Positions 8,191 through 17,732 are shown, counted from the first letter of the stretch. The stretch: 64,000 nucleotides of DNA from Kribbella qitaiheensis (GCF_014217565.1 NZ_CP043661.1:930001-994000), one strand, 5' to 3'. Numbers and translations: made by a program. The notes: generated by a model from the letters alone, not told the origin.

Positions 8191-9053
8191 GCGTCGCCAC
8201 CGAGACCGCGCTGGGTCTCACCGAGCGCACCGGTACGGTCGCCAAGATCGTCAAGGCAGTGGTCTACACCGGCCTGTTCGTCGTGTTCGCCGGCCCGCTG
8301 CTGGCGCTCCTGGTGAGCTCGTTCAACCATGTGTCCGACCCGACCCAGCTGAGCGTGATCCCGAAGACTCCGACCCTCGACAACTTCCGGATCGCCTTCG
8401 ACCACGGCGTACTGCGGTATCTGCTCAACTCGTTCTTCGTGGTCGGCTTCGGACTGCTGCTGCAGGTCGCTGTCTCGGTCCTGGCCGGATACGCGCTCGC
8501 CCGCAAGGTGTTCCCCCTGATGACCGTGGTGCTGGTCGCGATCCTCGCCACGATGATGCTGCCCGAGGAGATCCTCGCGCTGCCGCTGACCCTGGTGCTC
8601 GGCGATCTGCCGCTGCTGCACCTGAACCTGATGGGAACGCTCGCCGGCATGATCGTGCCGCTCGGCGCCTGGGCGTTCTCGATCCTGGTGATGACCGAGT
8701 TCATGAAGGACGTGCCGCGAGAGCTGGAGGAGGCAGCCCGGATCGACGGGGCGGGGGAGCTGCGAATCTTCGCCCAGATCATCCTGCCACTGTGCAAACC
8801 GGCTCTCGGCGTGATCGGCGTGTTCGGCTTCACGATGATCTGGGACCAGTACCTGCTGCCGTTGCTGGTGGCAACCAACTCCTCGAACTACACGCTGCCG
8901 CTGGCACTGCGGACGCTGCGAATCGACCCAGTGGTCACGCCGGGTGTGGTGATGGCCGCGTCCCTGCTCGCGCTGCTGCCGTCTGTCATCGTGTTCCTGC
9001 TCTTCCAACGATCCTTCGCCCGCGGCCTCACCGCCGGCGCTCTGAAGGGGTGA
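8187..9053 (+). CDS. Sugar ABC transporter permease (MalG type)
   Basis: Second permease subunit, 288 residues, with six predicted membrane helices. The EAA loop reads LEEAARIDGAGELRIFAQII. GGAGAAGGAG lies 6 bases before ATG 8187, and ATGA couples it to the first permease. The end (RSFARGLTAGALKG) is the usual CUT1 permease tail. The fucosidase gene starts 5 bp downstream, placing transport and intracellular cleavage in one transcript. Confidence 0.9.
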   Translation: MSVATETALGLTERTGTVAKIVKAVVYTGLFVVFAGPLLALLVSSFNHVSDPTQLSVIPKTPTLDNFRIAFDHGVLRYLLNSFFVVGFGLLLQVAVSVLAGYALARKVFPLMTVVLVAILATMMLPEEILALPLTLVLGDLPLLHLNLMGTLAGMIVPLGAWAFSILVMTEFMKDVPRELEEAARIDGAGELRIFAQIILPLCKPALGVIGVFGFTMIWDQYLLPLLVATNSSNYTLPLALRTLRIDPVVTPGVVMAASLLALLPSVIVFLLFQRSFARGLTAGALKG

Positions 9054-9058
9054 CGGCC

Positions 9059-10330
9059 ATGTCTGATCCGAAGACCTGGTTCCGCCACGACCGCTTCGGC
9101 ATGTTCGTCCACTGGGGCCTGTACTCGCTGGCCGCCCGGCACGAATGGGTGAAGAACCGCGAGCAGCTCACCGACGCGCAGTACCAGCAGTACTTCGACA
9201 GGTTCTCCCCGGATCTGTACCGGCCGCGCGAGTGGGTCTGGGCGGCGCGATCCGCCGGCATGCGGTACGTCGTACTCACCACCAAGCACCACGACGGGTT
9301 CTGCCTGTGGGACACCGATCTGACCGACTACAAGGTCACCAACACGCCGTACGGGCGGGACCTGCTCGAGCCGTTCGTCGACGCCTGCCGGGCCGAGGGG
9401 CTGAAGGTCGGCTTCTACCATTCGCTGATCGACTGGCATCACCCGTCCTTCCCGATCGACGGTCTGCACCCGCAGCGCGACGACGAGGACGCCAAGGCCG
9501 CGCCGCGCGACATCACGAAGTACAGGCAGTACCTGCACGGACAGGTGCGCGAACTGCTGACCAGATTCGGCACCATCGACTACCTCTTCTTCGATTTCTC
9601 GTACGCCGGGCGCTCGCACACCTGGGGCGGCAAGGGGGCCGGGGAGTGGGGTGCGGAGGAGTTGCTCGCGATGGTTCGCGAGTTGCAGCCGGACATCCTC
9701 GTCAACGACCGCACCGGGATTCCCGGCGACTTCGTCACCCCGGAGCAATATCAACCGGCTGGTCCGATGACCGGGCCGGACGGGCCGATCACCTGGGAGG
9801 CCTGTCAGACCCTCAACGGCAGTTGGGGCTACGACCGGGACAACTTCGACTACAAGAGCCCGGACCTGCTCGTGCGGATGCTGATCGACGGCGTCGCCAA
9901 GGACGGCAACCTGCTACTCAACGTCGGCCCGACCGGCCGCGGTCTCATCGATCCCGTCGCGCAGGCCGGCCTGGAGGCGATCGGCGACTGGATGCGGCTG
10001 AATGAGCGGTCCATCTACGGGTGTGGTGCCTCCGAGCATCCGGCGCCCGCGGATTGCCGCTACACGCAGAACGGCGATCGGCTCTACCTGCACTTGTTCA
10101 GCTGGCCGTTCAAGCACGTGCACCTGCCCGGTCTGGCCGGCCGGGTGCAATACGCGCAATTGCTGTCGGACGCTTCCGAGATCCGCCTGCTGGAGCCCGA
10201 CCCGGAGCGGGCCGCGGAGAACACCCAGCCAGGCGGGCAACCGGCCGGCACCCTCACCCTCGAACTCCCGGTACGCCGCCCGGACGTCGCCGTACCGGTC
10301 GTCGAACTGTTCCTCACCCCCACCGCCTGA
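9059..10330 (+). CDS. Alpha-L-fucosidase, GH29
   Basis: A retaining glycosidase removing alpha-linked L-fucose, 423 residues. It has the GH29 N-terminal signature (WFRHDRFGMFVHWGLYSLAA), the TTKHHDGFCLWDT loop, the probable nucleophile Asp in DYLFFDFSYAG, and the late hallmark GVAKDGNLLLNVGPTGRG. A small C-terminal beta-domain follows. There is no signal peptide, so it acts in the cytoplasm on imported oligosaccharides. It follows the permease by 5 bp and precedes the first PL6 lyase by 13 bp. Fucose is the likely target; related GH29 members accept other sugars. Confidence 0.9.
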   Translation: MSDPKTWFRHDRFGMFVHWGLYSLAARHEWVKNREQLTDAQYQQYFDRFSPDLYRPREWVWAARSAGMRYVVLTTKHHDGFCLWDTDLTDYKVTNTPYGRDLLEPFVDACRAEGLKVGFYHSLIDWHHPSFPIDGLHPQRDDEDAKAAPRDITKYRQYLHGQVRELLTRFGTIDYLFFDFSYAGRSHTWGGKGAGEWGAEELLAMVRELQPDILVNDRTGIPGDFVTPEQYQPAGPMTGPDGPITWEACQTLNGSWGYDRDNFDYKSPDLLVRMLIDGVAKDGNLLLNVGPTGRGLIDPVAQAGLEAIGDWMRLNERSIYGCGASEHPAPADCRYTQNGDRLYLHLFSWPFKHVHLPGLAGRVQYAQLLSDASEIRLLEPDPERAAENTQPGGQPAGTLTLELPVRRPDVAVPVVELFLTPTA

Positions 10331-10343
10331 TCGGGAGCACACC

Positions 10344-11807
10344 ATGGAACGTCGTACTTTTCTCGCCGCCGCAAGTGGCGTCGCCGCTGGTGCAGCGGGC
10401 CTCGCGACCGGCACGCCGCCCGCCACGGCCGCTCCGATCGCGGAGATCGGCGGCCTCGCCCCTGCCGCCGGCCGTCGCCCGTTCGTGCGCTCGCTCGATG
10501 AGCTGCGGCAGGCGATCGGCCGGGCGGTCCCTGGCACGGTGATCACGGTTGCCAACGGCACCTATGACGTACCTGCGGACGCACCGATCGCCCTGACCGG
10601 TGTCCGTGGCCGGCCCGGTCGGCCGATCGTCATCCAGGCGGAATCGCCCGGCGGCGTCGTACTGACCGGCGAGCAGAGTTTCGTGCTGACCGCTGCGTCG
10701 GACGTCACCCTCGGTGGGTTCGCCTTCCGTCAGCGGCAGACGCTGGACCTTCCGCCGGACTGCCAGCGGATCCGGCTGACGCGGAACGACTTCCAGCTGG
10801 CCGACATCGAGGGCGTGCACTGGGTGATGGTGCGCGCCGACTACACGACGCTCGACCACAACGACTTCCACGGCAAGTCCACGCTGGGCATCTACCTCGG
10901 CATCGAGGGAGCCGGGACCGACGGGATGGCGCAAGGCGTCCACATCACCCGCAACCACTTCCGGGACCACACCTTCCCCGGCTCGAACGGCGGGGAGCCG
11001 ATCCGTCTCGGCGTCAGCCCGCGGGCGCTCACCACGGCCGGTGCCGTGGTCGAGTTCAACCTCTTCGAGCGGGCGAACGGCGATCCCGAGGCGATCTCGG
11101 TGAAGTCGTCGGGAAACTTCATCCGGCACAACACGATCCGCGACAGCGTCGGCGGGATCGTGCTCCGGCACGGCAACGGCACCCAGGTCGAGGGCAACTT
11201 CATCCTCTCCGGCGCGAACGGGATCAGGATCTACGGCAACGATCACCAGATTTTGAGCAACTACCTGGAGAAGGTGAGCGGCGTCGTACTGGGCAGCGGC
11301 AACGTCCGGGATCACTTCCCCGGCGAACCGCCGACCTCGCGAACCGGCAACGACGCGCCGGACCGGGTGCGGATCGCGCTGAACACGCTGCTGGACTGCA
11401 AGACCGCGATCAGCGGCGAGACCAACCGGACGCTGCCGCCGCTGGACTGCACGATCGCCGACAACCTGCTGGTCGCCGAGACCGGTCAACTGGTGAACAT
11501 GCCGTTCCAGGACGGCATCAGCTGGTCCGGCAACCTCGTCTGGGGTCAGGCCGCGGATGGCAATGCGCCGACGGGCAGCTTCACTCGCGTCGACCCGCGG
11601 CTGACGGCAGGACAGGACGGCGTACGGCGACTGTCGGCCGGGAGCCCAGCGATCGACGCGGCCACTGGTTCCTATCCGGCAGGCAGCATCGATGTGGACG
11701 GGGATCGGCGCGGACGCCGGGTCGACGTCGGCGCGGACGAGTTCTCCCATCGCAGGCCCCGGTTCCACCCGTTGACGGCGGCCGAGGTCGGGATCCACGC
11801 CTCATGA
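10344..11807 (+). CDS. Secreted PL6 polysaccharide lyase (alginate/chondroitin B lyase type)
   Basis: A right-handed beta-helix lyase of 487 residues. The N-terminus MERRTFLAAASGVAAGAAG is a Tat-type signal. The conserved PL6 segments are clear: GSNGGEPIRLG, NGDPEAISVKSSGNF (the catalytic Lys position) and IVLRHGNGTQVEGNF (the catalytic Arg position). PL6 enzymes cleave alginate or dermatan/chondroitin sulfate by beta-elimination; the substrate cannot be read from sequence. It is about two-thirds identical by eye to the second lyase at 12686. Its stop overlaps the AraC start. Confidence 0.85.
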   Translation: MERRTFLAAASGVAAGAAGLATGTPPATAAPIAEIGGLAPAAGRRPFVRSLDELRQAIGRAVPGTVITVANGTYDVPADAPIALTGVRGRPGRPIVIQAESPGGVVLTGEQSFVLTAASDVTLGGFAFRQRQTLDLPPDCQRIRLTRNDFQLADIEGVHWVMVRADYTTLDHNDFHGKSTLGIYLGIEGAGTDGMAQGVHITRNHFRDHTFPGSNGGEPIRLGVSPRALTTAGAVVEFNLFERANGDPEAISVKSSGNFIRHNTIRDSVGGIVLRHGNGTQVEGNFILSGANGIRIYGNDHQILSNYLEKVSGVVLGSGNVRDHFPGEPPTSRTGNDAPDRVRIALNTLLDCKTAISGETNRTLPPLDCTIADNLLVAETGQLVNMPFQDGISWSGNLVWGQAADGNAPTGSFTRVDPRLTAGQDGVRRLSAGSPAIDAATGSYPAGSIDVDGDRRGRRVDVGADEFSHRRPRFHPLTAAEVGIHAS

Positions 11808-12661
11808 AGACCGAGCCCGTCGACGTCGCTGTTCTCGGTGATGAGGAGATCGTCCGCACTCACCTTGATCGGCTCAGGCTGGACCTGGTCGTCGCCAGCC
11901 GGATCACTCATGTCCACCGCGAGTGGTACCGCCCACTGCAGCCCGATCCGTTTTCGCGGCTGTACCTGATCCTCGAAGGCGAAGGACGCCTGGTGGTGGG
12001 CGAGCAGGAGCTCTACCCGAAGCCGGGCGAGCTCTGCTACCTACCGGCTGACGTCCCGGTGTCGTACTCGACCATCAGCGACAACACATTCCGGAAGCAC
12101 TGGCTGCACTTCTCCGCCCTGATCGGTGACCGGGACATCGGCGAGATGCTGACGCTGCCGTTCATCGTCCCGAGCCGGGCGCCCGCGGAAGCGGCCGCGT
12201 TGTTCGAGCAGGTCGGTGCCGCGGACCGCGACCCGCCGGGGCTGGCGACGCCGCTGCGGATCCGCTCCGCCCTGACCGCGTTGTTCGCGCACTACCTGGA
12301 CAGCGCGCCGCCCGGTTCGATCCGGTTGTCGCCACAGCAGACCGGCGAGTCCGGCATCGTCCGGTACATCGAGGAAAACCTCGCCTCGCCGCTGACCGTG
12401 GAGGACCTGGCCGCCCAGTTCGGTTTCGACCTGAGTGCCTTCATCCGGCATTTCCGGACCGAGTTCGGGCTGTCGCCGAAGCAGTTCATCAAACGGGCCC
12501 GGATCGAGCGGGCGCAGCGTGAACTGGTGACCACCTCGCGGCCGATGGAGGAGATCGCGGCGGCCGTCGGCATGGACCAGTCCTATTTCTCGAAGGTGTT
12601 CCGCCAAGTCAGCTCGGTGACCCCGAGTGAGTACCGCAAGATGTACCGCCCCCGTAGCTAG
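11804..12661 (+). CDS. AraC family transcriptional regulator
   Basis: A 285-residue regulator with an N-terminal cupin-like sensor domain (FSRLYLILEGEGRLVVGEQE, then PGELCYLPADVPVSY) and two C-terminal helix-turn-helix motifs (LTVEDLAAQFGFDLSAFIRH; EEIAAAVGMDQSYFSKVFRQ). ATGA overlap couples it to the upstream lyase, so it is made with the operon it most likely controls in response to a released sugar. The second lyase starts 24 bp further on. Confidence 0.88.
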   Translation: MKTEPVDVAVLGDEEIVRTHLDRLRLDLVVASRITHVHREWYRPLQPDPFSRLYLILEGEGRLVVGEQELYPKPGELCYLPADVPVSYSTISDNTFRKHWLHFSALIGDRDIGEMLTLPFIVPSRAPAEAAALFEQVGAADRDPPGLATPLRIRSALTALFAHYLDSAPPGSIRLSPQQTGESGIVRYIEENLASPLTVEDLAAQFGFDLSAFIRHFRTEFGLSPKQFIKRARIERAQRELVTTSRPMEEIAAAVGMDQSYFSKVFRQVSSVTPSEYRKMYRPRS

Positions 12662-12685
12662 TTCCCTACGTACTCAGGAGCTCTC

Positions 12686-14107
12686 ATGGATCGTCGTTCC
12701 TTCCTCGCGGTCGGCACCCTCGGTGTCGGCGCGGTCGCCCTGCAACTGTCCGGAGCACGCTCCGCCGGCGCGGGGGTCTCGGCCATCGTCACCTCGTTGT
12801 CCCAACTCCAGTCGGCGATCAACAGCGCCGGCCCCGGCACGGTGATCACCCTGGCGAACGGCTCGTACGCCGTACCGTCGAGCTCGCCGATCACGATCAA
12901 CGGCCGCAACGGCACCAGCGCGGCGCCGATCACGATCGTCGCCGAGTCCCGCGGTGGCGTCACTCTCACCGGCTCGCAGAGTTTCGTGCTCTCGAACTCG
13001 TCGTACATCACGATCAGCGGGTTCAACTTCCGGCAGAGCACGACGCTCGAGATCCCCACCACCTGCCCGCGGATCCGGCTGACCCGCAACGACTTCCAGT
13101 TCGCGACCGTCGCCGAGCACTGGGTGGTGGTTCGCGGCGACGACGTGAAGGTCGATCGCAACACCTTCCACGACAAGTCCACCAAGGGCGTCTACCTGGT
13201 GATCGACGGACCGGGCAGTACGACGATGGCCCTGCGCACGAACATCGCCCGGAACTACTTCCGCGATCACTCCTACAGCGGATCGAACGGTGGTGAGCCG
13301 ATCCGCCTCGGCGTCAGCAGCCGGGCCCTGTCCGCGGCCGACGCGACCGTCGAGTACAACCTCTTCGAGCGGGTGAACGGCGACCCGGAAGCGATCTCGG
13401 TGAAGTCGTCGGGCAACACGATCCGGTTCAACACCATCCGGTCGTCGACCGGCGGGATCGTGCTGCGGCACGGCAACGAGAACCGGGTCGAAGGCAACTA
13501 CCTGCTCTCGGGCGCGAACGGGATCAGGATCTACGGCAACGACCACCTGATCGTGAACAACTACGTGAGCGGCGCCGGGATCGTGCTCGGGAGCGGAACG
13601 GTCCGGGACCACTACGACGGGGAGCCGTCGAGCTCGCGGACCGGCAACGATGCGCCGGACCGGGTCACCATCGTGCTGAACACCCTGCGCAACAACAGCC
13701 AGGCGCTGGCCGGTGAGAGTCAGCGGACGCTGCCGCCGCTGGGCTGCAAGATCCAGGACAACCTGCTGGTCGGCGACAGCGGTTCGCTGGTCGACATGCC
13801 GTACCTGCAGGGGATCACGTGGTCCGGGAACATCCTGTGGGGTGGCGCGGCCAACGGGAACATCCCGTCGTCCGGCTTCACCCGGGCCGACCCGAAACTG
13901 CAGGCCGGCTCGGACGGCGTCTGCCGGCTCGGTTCCGGCAGCGCCGCCCTCAACGCGGCAAGCCAGAACCACTCCGGCCAGGTCACCGACGACCTGGATG
14001 GCCAGCCGCGGGTAGCCCCGTACGACGTAGGCGCCGACGAGTCGTCGACCCAGCCGACCACCAGGCACCCACTGAACCCCGCCGACGTCGGCCCCGGCGC
14101 CGCGTAG
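12686..14107 (+). CDS. Secreted PL6 polysaccharide lyase, second paralogue
   Basis: A 473-residue beta-helix lyase with a Tat signal (MDRRSFLAVGTLGVGAVA). The PL6 landmarks are present: SNGGEPIRLGVSSR, NGDPEAISVKSSGNT (Lys) and GGIVLRHGNENRVEGNY (Arg). It parallels the lyase at 10344 along its whole length, indicating local gene duplication. CAGGAG lies about 7 bases before ATG. The two copies may differ in endo/exo mode or in substrate sulfation. A terminator hairpin follows. Confidence 0.85.
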   Translation: MDRRSFLAVGTLGVGAVALQLSGARSAGAGVSAIVTSLSQLQSAINSAGPGTVITLANGSYAVPSSSPITINGRNGTSAAPITIVAESRGGVTLTGSQSFVLSNSSYITISGFNFRQSTTLEIPTTCPRIRLTRNDFQFATVAEHWVVVRGDDVKVDRNTFHDKSTKGVYLVIDGPGSTTMALRTNIARNYFRDHSYSGSNGGEPIRLGVSSRALSAADATVEYNLFERVNGDPEAISVKSSGNTIRFNTIRSSTGGIVLRHGNENRVEGNYLLSGANGIRIYGNDHLIVNNYVSGAGIVLGSGTVRDHYDGEPSSSRTGNDAPDRVTIVLNTLRNNSQALAGESQRTLPPLGCKIQDNLLVGDSGSLVDMPYLQGITWSGNILWGGAANGNIPSSGFTRADPKLQAGSDGVCRLGSGSAALNAASQNHSGQVTDDLDGQPRVAPYDVGADESSTQPTTRHPLNPADVGPGAA

Positions 14108-14121
14108 TACGAGGCAAGCCG

Positions 14122-14154
14122 TACGGACCGCCCACTGGTGACGAGCGGTCCGTC
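14122..14154. terminator. Bidirectional terminator hairpin
   Basis: ACGGACCGC (14123-14131) pairs with GCGGTCCGT (14145-14153) around a 13-base loop. It separates the PL6 gene from the convergent transporter gene. Confidence 0.6.
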
Positions 14155-14157
14155 GGG

Positions 14158-15531
14158 TCAGACGAGGCTGGGCTGGGTGTTGCCGGCTTCGGTGATGCCG
14201 CGGCGCATGTCGACGCGGGCGAGCAGGACCAGGCCGACCACGAAGAAGATGCCGAGAGCAACGATTGCCGGGCGGTAGGAACCGGTGAGCTGATGGACCA
14301 GGCCGAAGACGAGGGTGCCGAGCCAGGAGGTACCCCGTTCGCCGGCCTGGTACAGGCTGAAGTACTCCGCCTCGCGGCCCTTCGGGATCAGCTGGCTGAA
14401 CGCGGACCGCGACAGCGCCTGGGTGCCGCCGAGGACGATCCCGATCGCGGCGCCCATCGCCAGGAACGGCGCGATCTGGTGCGCGGGCAGCAGGAAGCCG
14501 GCGATCACGATCCCCATCCAGACCACCAGGCCGCCCATGATCGTGCGCTGGCTGCCGTACCGGCGGGCGAACCGGCCGAACGCGAGCGCGCCGAAGAACG
14601 CGATGAACTGGACCAGCAGGATCGTCATGATCAGGATCTGGGTCTCGAACCCGAGTTGCTTCTCGCCGTACGTCGAGGAGACCGAGATGACGGTCTGGAT
14701 GCCGTCGTTGAAGAACAGATAGGCGACCAGGAAAAGCAGCGTCATCGGATACGTCCGGACGTGCCGCAGAGTGGCGAACAACTGGCCGAAGCTCTGCTTG
14801 ACCAGGCTGCCACTGCCAACCTGGACGACGCTGACCGGCGGCCGGTCCTTCAGCCGCAGGTAGGGGATGAAGGTGAACAGCCCCCACCACAGTCCAGCGC
14901 TGAGCAGACTGAGCCGGACCGCGGTGCCCTTGCTCAGCCCGAGTGCGTCGTGCGCCGTGACGACGCCGAGGTTGATCGCCAGCAGGATGAATCCGCCGAG
15001 GTAGCCGAACGCCCAGGCGCGGGACGAGACGTCGTCACGGTCGTCGGGTCCGGCGATGTCGATCAGGATCGAGTCGTACACGACCAGCGACGACCCGAGA
15101 CACAGATTGCCGAGGAACAACAGCAGCGCCCCGAGCTCCCAGCGGTCGCCGCTCACGAACACCATGCAGCAGGCGGCGAACGCACCGGCCCAGGCGAAGC
15201 CACACATCAGCAACCTCTTGCGAGGCGACCGGTCCGCGATCGCGCCGACGACCGGCAGGAAGAGCGCGGACATCAGGGTCGCCACGGTCACGACGTAGAA
15301 GGCCAGTGAGCCGGGCGAGATGCCGAGTCCGAGGACGTGCAGGTTGGTCTGGCAGGGGTCGTCCGTAGTACCGACTCGTCCGCAGGCGGCCTGTTCCGCG
15401 ATCGACGTCAGGTACGGCGCGAACAGCACGGTGCCCACGGTGGTGACGTAGCCGGAGTTGGCCCAGTCGTAGAGGCTGAACCCCCAGTATTCGCGCTTGT
15501 CGACCGTAGCGGGGGCGGAGAGGATTCCCAT
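14158..15531 (-). CDS. MFS transporter, Atg22/UMF1 type
   Basis: A 457-residue major-facilitator protein with about twelve hydrophobic spans. The N-terminal motif YWGFSLYDWANSGYVTTV is characteristic of the Atg22-like (UMF1) branch, whose yeast member exports amino acids from the vacuole; bacterial substrates are mostly unknown. A loop with ADRSPRKRLLM is the usual MFS loop 2-3 charge motif. It lies 36 bp downstream of the glycerophosphodiesterase gene on the same strand, so the two are probably co-transcribed. Confidence 0.85.
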   Translation of the reverse strand: MGILSAPATVDKREYWGFSLYDWANSGYVTTVGTVLFAPYLTSIAEQAACGRVGTTDDPCQTNLHVLGLGISPGSLAFYVVTVATLMSALFLPVVGAIADRSPRKRLLMCGFAWAGAFAACCMVFVSGDRWELGALLLFLGNLCLGSSLVVYDSILIDIAGPDDRDDVSSRAWAFGYLGGFILLAINLGVVTAHDALGLSKGTAVRLSLLSAGLWWGLFTFIPYLRLKDRPPVSVVQVGSGSLVKQSFGQLFATLRHVRTYPMTLLFLVAYLFFNDGIQTVISVSSTYGEKQLGFETQILIMTILLVQFIAFFGALAFGRFARRYGSQRTIMGGLVVWMGIVIAGFLLPAHQIAPFLAMGAAIGIVLGGTQALSRSAFSQLIPKGREAEYFSLYQAGERGTSWLGTLVFGLVHQLTGSYRPAIVALGIFFVVGLVLLARVDMRRGITEAGNTQPSLV

Positions 15532-15567
15532 GCGGAGGAGTGTGGCAGGTGTTCGGGCGATGCGGAG

Positions 15568-16320
15568 CTAGGACCACTCACCGCGTTCGATCAGTACTTC
15601 GCGGAGGAGGTCCGTGCGATCGGTGATCAGGCCGTCCACGCCGTGGTCCAGGAGGCGGCGCATGGCGGCGGGGTCGTCGACGGTCCAGACGTGGACCTGC
15701 TTGCCGAGGGCATGCGCACGCCGGAGCAGCCCGGGAGTCAGGACCTTGACGCGGCCGTAGTACTCGGGGATCTGCAGGCAGGCGCCGGGGGAGTCGAACC
15801 GGACCGGCGAGAACCGCAGCCGGGCGATCTCGTTCTGGCCGAAGCCGGTCGCGAGCCGCTCGCCGAGTTCGGCCCGGATCCGCCGCACCCGGCCCTGGGA
15901 GAAGGACGAGACGCAGACCCGGTCGATGGCGCCGGCAGCCCGCAGTACGGCGGCTGCGGGCAGTACTCCGTTGTCGGCCTTGATGTCGAGATTCAGCCTG
16001 GTCGCCGGGAAGCGTTCGAGCACCTCGGCGAGCAGCGGGATCGGCTCGTGGCCGTTGATCCGAGCCTGCTTCACCTCCGACCACGGCAGCTGCGAGATCA
16101 CCCCGGTACGGTCCGTCACCCGGTCCAGCCGGTGGTCGTGGAACGCCACGACCACGCCGTCGCTGGTCGCGTGCAGGTCGGTCTCCAGGTAGCGGTAACC
16201 GAGTCCGACCGCCTGCTCGAAGGCGTGCATCGAGTTCTCGTAGCCTAGGTTGTCCGGATGCAGGGCGCCGCCGCGGTGGGCCATCGCGATCGGGCCGTCG
16301 TGGTCCAGGTAGGGATACAC
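15568..16320 (-). CDS. Glycerophosphodiester phosphodiesterase
   Basis: A GDPD-family enzyme of 250 residues that hydrolyses glycerophosphodiesters to glycerol-3-phosphate and an alcohol. Visible landmarks: AMAHRGGALHPDN, YRYLETDLHATSDG with the metal-binding Glu and Asp, VAFHDHRLDRVT with the catalytic His, LNLDIK, and VHVWTVDDPAAM near the end. There is no signal peptide, so it is cytosolic. It leads a two-gene unit with the MFS transporter. Confidence 0.88.
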   Translation of the reverse strand: MYPYLDHDGPIAMAHRGGALHPDNLGYENSMHAFEQAVGLGYRYLETDLHATSDGVVVAFHDHRLDRVTDRTGVISQLPWSEVKQARINGHEPIPLLAEVLERFPATRLNLDIKADNGVLPAAAVLRAAGAIDRVCVSSFSQGRVRRIRAELGERLATGFGQNEIARLRFSPVRFDSPGACLQIPEYYGRVKVLTPGLLRRAHALGKQVHVWTVDDPAAMRRLLDHGVDGLITDRTDLLREVLIERGEWS

Positions 16321-16499
16321 ACCGGAAGTATCGCCGACTCCGGAGTCCGGACGCGCTGCCGGCCCGGGGCGCCGAACTCTTGTAGGCGCGTCGGCGGTAG
16401 CAGTACGTTCGGGGCAACAACCGCGCGCTTCGACGGCACTTATCCGGGTAGAGCGTCCCCCCGCGGAAGCCCGACGTGTACCGCGAGCGGCGGCACTAT

Positions 16500-16533
16500 G
16501 CGGTCCCCGACCCTCTCCCGAGCCGGGGACCGC
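16500..16533. other. 10-bp-arm hairpin upstream of the aminotransferase gene
   Basis: GCGGTCCCCG (16500-16509) pairs perfectly with CGGGGACCGC (16524-16533) around 14 bases, ending 56 bases before GTG 16590. It lies in the 269-bp spacer between divergent genes, where a terminator is not expected. It may be an operator or a leader structure. Confidence 0.4.
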
Positions 16534-16589
16534 GTGCCGCGCCGCCCGCGACCCGACCGCCGGGCAGCAGGTTGGGTAGCGTTGGGCCA

Positions 16590-17732
16590 GTGACGGATAT
16601 CAGCCCGCCCCGCCCGGATCTGTGGACCCTCGATCCGAGCGTCCTGCATCTCAACCACGGCTCGTACGGCGCGGTGCCGCGGCGTACCCAGGAAGTCCTG
16701 GCCGCCCTGCGCGCCGAGACCGACGCGAACCCGATGGCGTGGTTCCGCTCGGTCGCGGACCGGTTGACCGCCAGCCGGCTCGAGCTGGCCGCCTATCTGG
16801 AGACCGACCCGGCCGGGTTCGCGCTCGTCCCGAACGCGAGTGCGGGCGTCACGGCCGCACTCGCCACCGTCCCGATCGCGCCCGGCAGCCGGATCGTACT
16901 GACCAATCACGCGTACGGCGCGGTCAAGTTCGCGGCGGAGCGGTTCGCCCGGCAGCACCAGGCAGAGGTCGTCGTGGTCGACGTACCACTGGAATCCGAC
17001 GACGACACGGTCGTCTCCCGCATCTCGGCGGCACTGAACGGCAGCACCGCCGTCCTCGTGGTCGACCAGATCAGCTCGGCGACGGCGATGGTCTTCCCGA
17101 TCCGGCGCCTGGTCGAGGCCTGTGCGCCGGACGGCATCCCGGTCATCGTCGACGGTGCCCACGCGCCGGCGCTGCTCGACGCCCCGGCCGGCGACGGCGC
17201 TGATTTCTGGACCGGCAACTTCCACAAGTGGCCCTCGTCGCCACGCGCGACAGCCGGACTGGTGGTTGCCGAGAAGTGGCGCTCGGAGACGATGCCGCTG
17301 ATCGTCTCGTGGTCCGAGTACGACGAGCGGCTGCCCGAGCGTTTCGACATGCAGGGCACCTTCGACTACGCGCCCTGGATCGCGGCACCCGAGTCGCTAC
17401 GGGTGCTGAAAGAGCTCGACTGGCCGCGGCGGCGGATGCAGCTGTCGTCAATGCTCGACGAAGGCGCCCGGGTCATCGCGAAGGCGCTCGGCACCTCGGT
17501 GCCCGATGTCGTGAACCCGGCGCCGACGATGCGCCTGGTCGAGCTGCCGTTCCCCGGTGAGCGCACGCCTGACGCAGGCGAGGCGTTCAAGATCCGGGTG
17601 TCGCGCGAGCTCAAGGCCGAGATCACCTTGACCGGCTTCGACACCCGGATCTTCATCCGCCTCTCGGCGCACGCCTACAACAGCCTCGACGACTACAAGT
17701 TCCTCGCCGAACGCCTCCCTTCGGTGCTCTAG
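16590..17732 (+). CDS. Class V aminotransferase (isopenicillin-N-epimerase-like)
   Basis: A PLP-dependent fold-type I protein of 380 residues. HLNHGSYGAVPRRTQ at the start, FALVPNASAGVTAAL, the cofactor-contacting IPVIVDGAHAPALL with its Asp, and the Schiff-base Lys in FWTGNFHKWPSSPRA are all typical of the isopenicillin N epimerase/cysteine-desulfurase-like group. The substrate cannot be inferred; a beta-lactam role is not implied, since no such genes are nearby. GTG 16590 is the last start before the conserved N-terminus. Its end overlaps the convergent permease gene by 4 bp. Confidence 0.82.
   Translation: MTDISPPRPDLWTLDPSVLHLNHGSYGAVPRRTQEVLAALRAETDANPMAWFRSVADRLTASRLELAAYLETDPAGFALVPNASAGVTAALATVPIAPGSRIVLTNHAYGAVKFAAERFARQHQAEVVVVDVPLESDDDTVVSRISAALNGSTAVLVVDQISSATAMVFPIRRLVEACAPDGIPVIVDGAHAPALLDAPAGDGADFWTGNFHKWPSSPRATAGLVVAEKWRSETMPLIVSWSEYDERLPERFDMQGTFDYAPWIAAPESLRVLKELDWPRRRMQLSSMLDEGARVIAKALGTSVPDVVNPAPTMRLVELPFPGERTPDAGEAFKIRVSRELKAEITLTGFDTRIFIRLSAHAYNSLDDYKFLAERLPSVL

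Noticed and set aside
12674..14890. Very long minus-strand frame across the second PL6 gene and part of the MFS gene
   Set aside because: It lies antisense to well-supported genes, has an Arg/Pro/Gly/Val-biased composition typical of high-GC shadow frames, and shows no family motif outside the MFS part.
16590..17732. Beta-lactam biosynthesis gene (isopenicillin N epimerase proper)
   Set aside because: Only general class V aminotransferase features are seen, and no pcbAB, pcbC or other beta-lactam genes are nearby.
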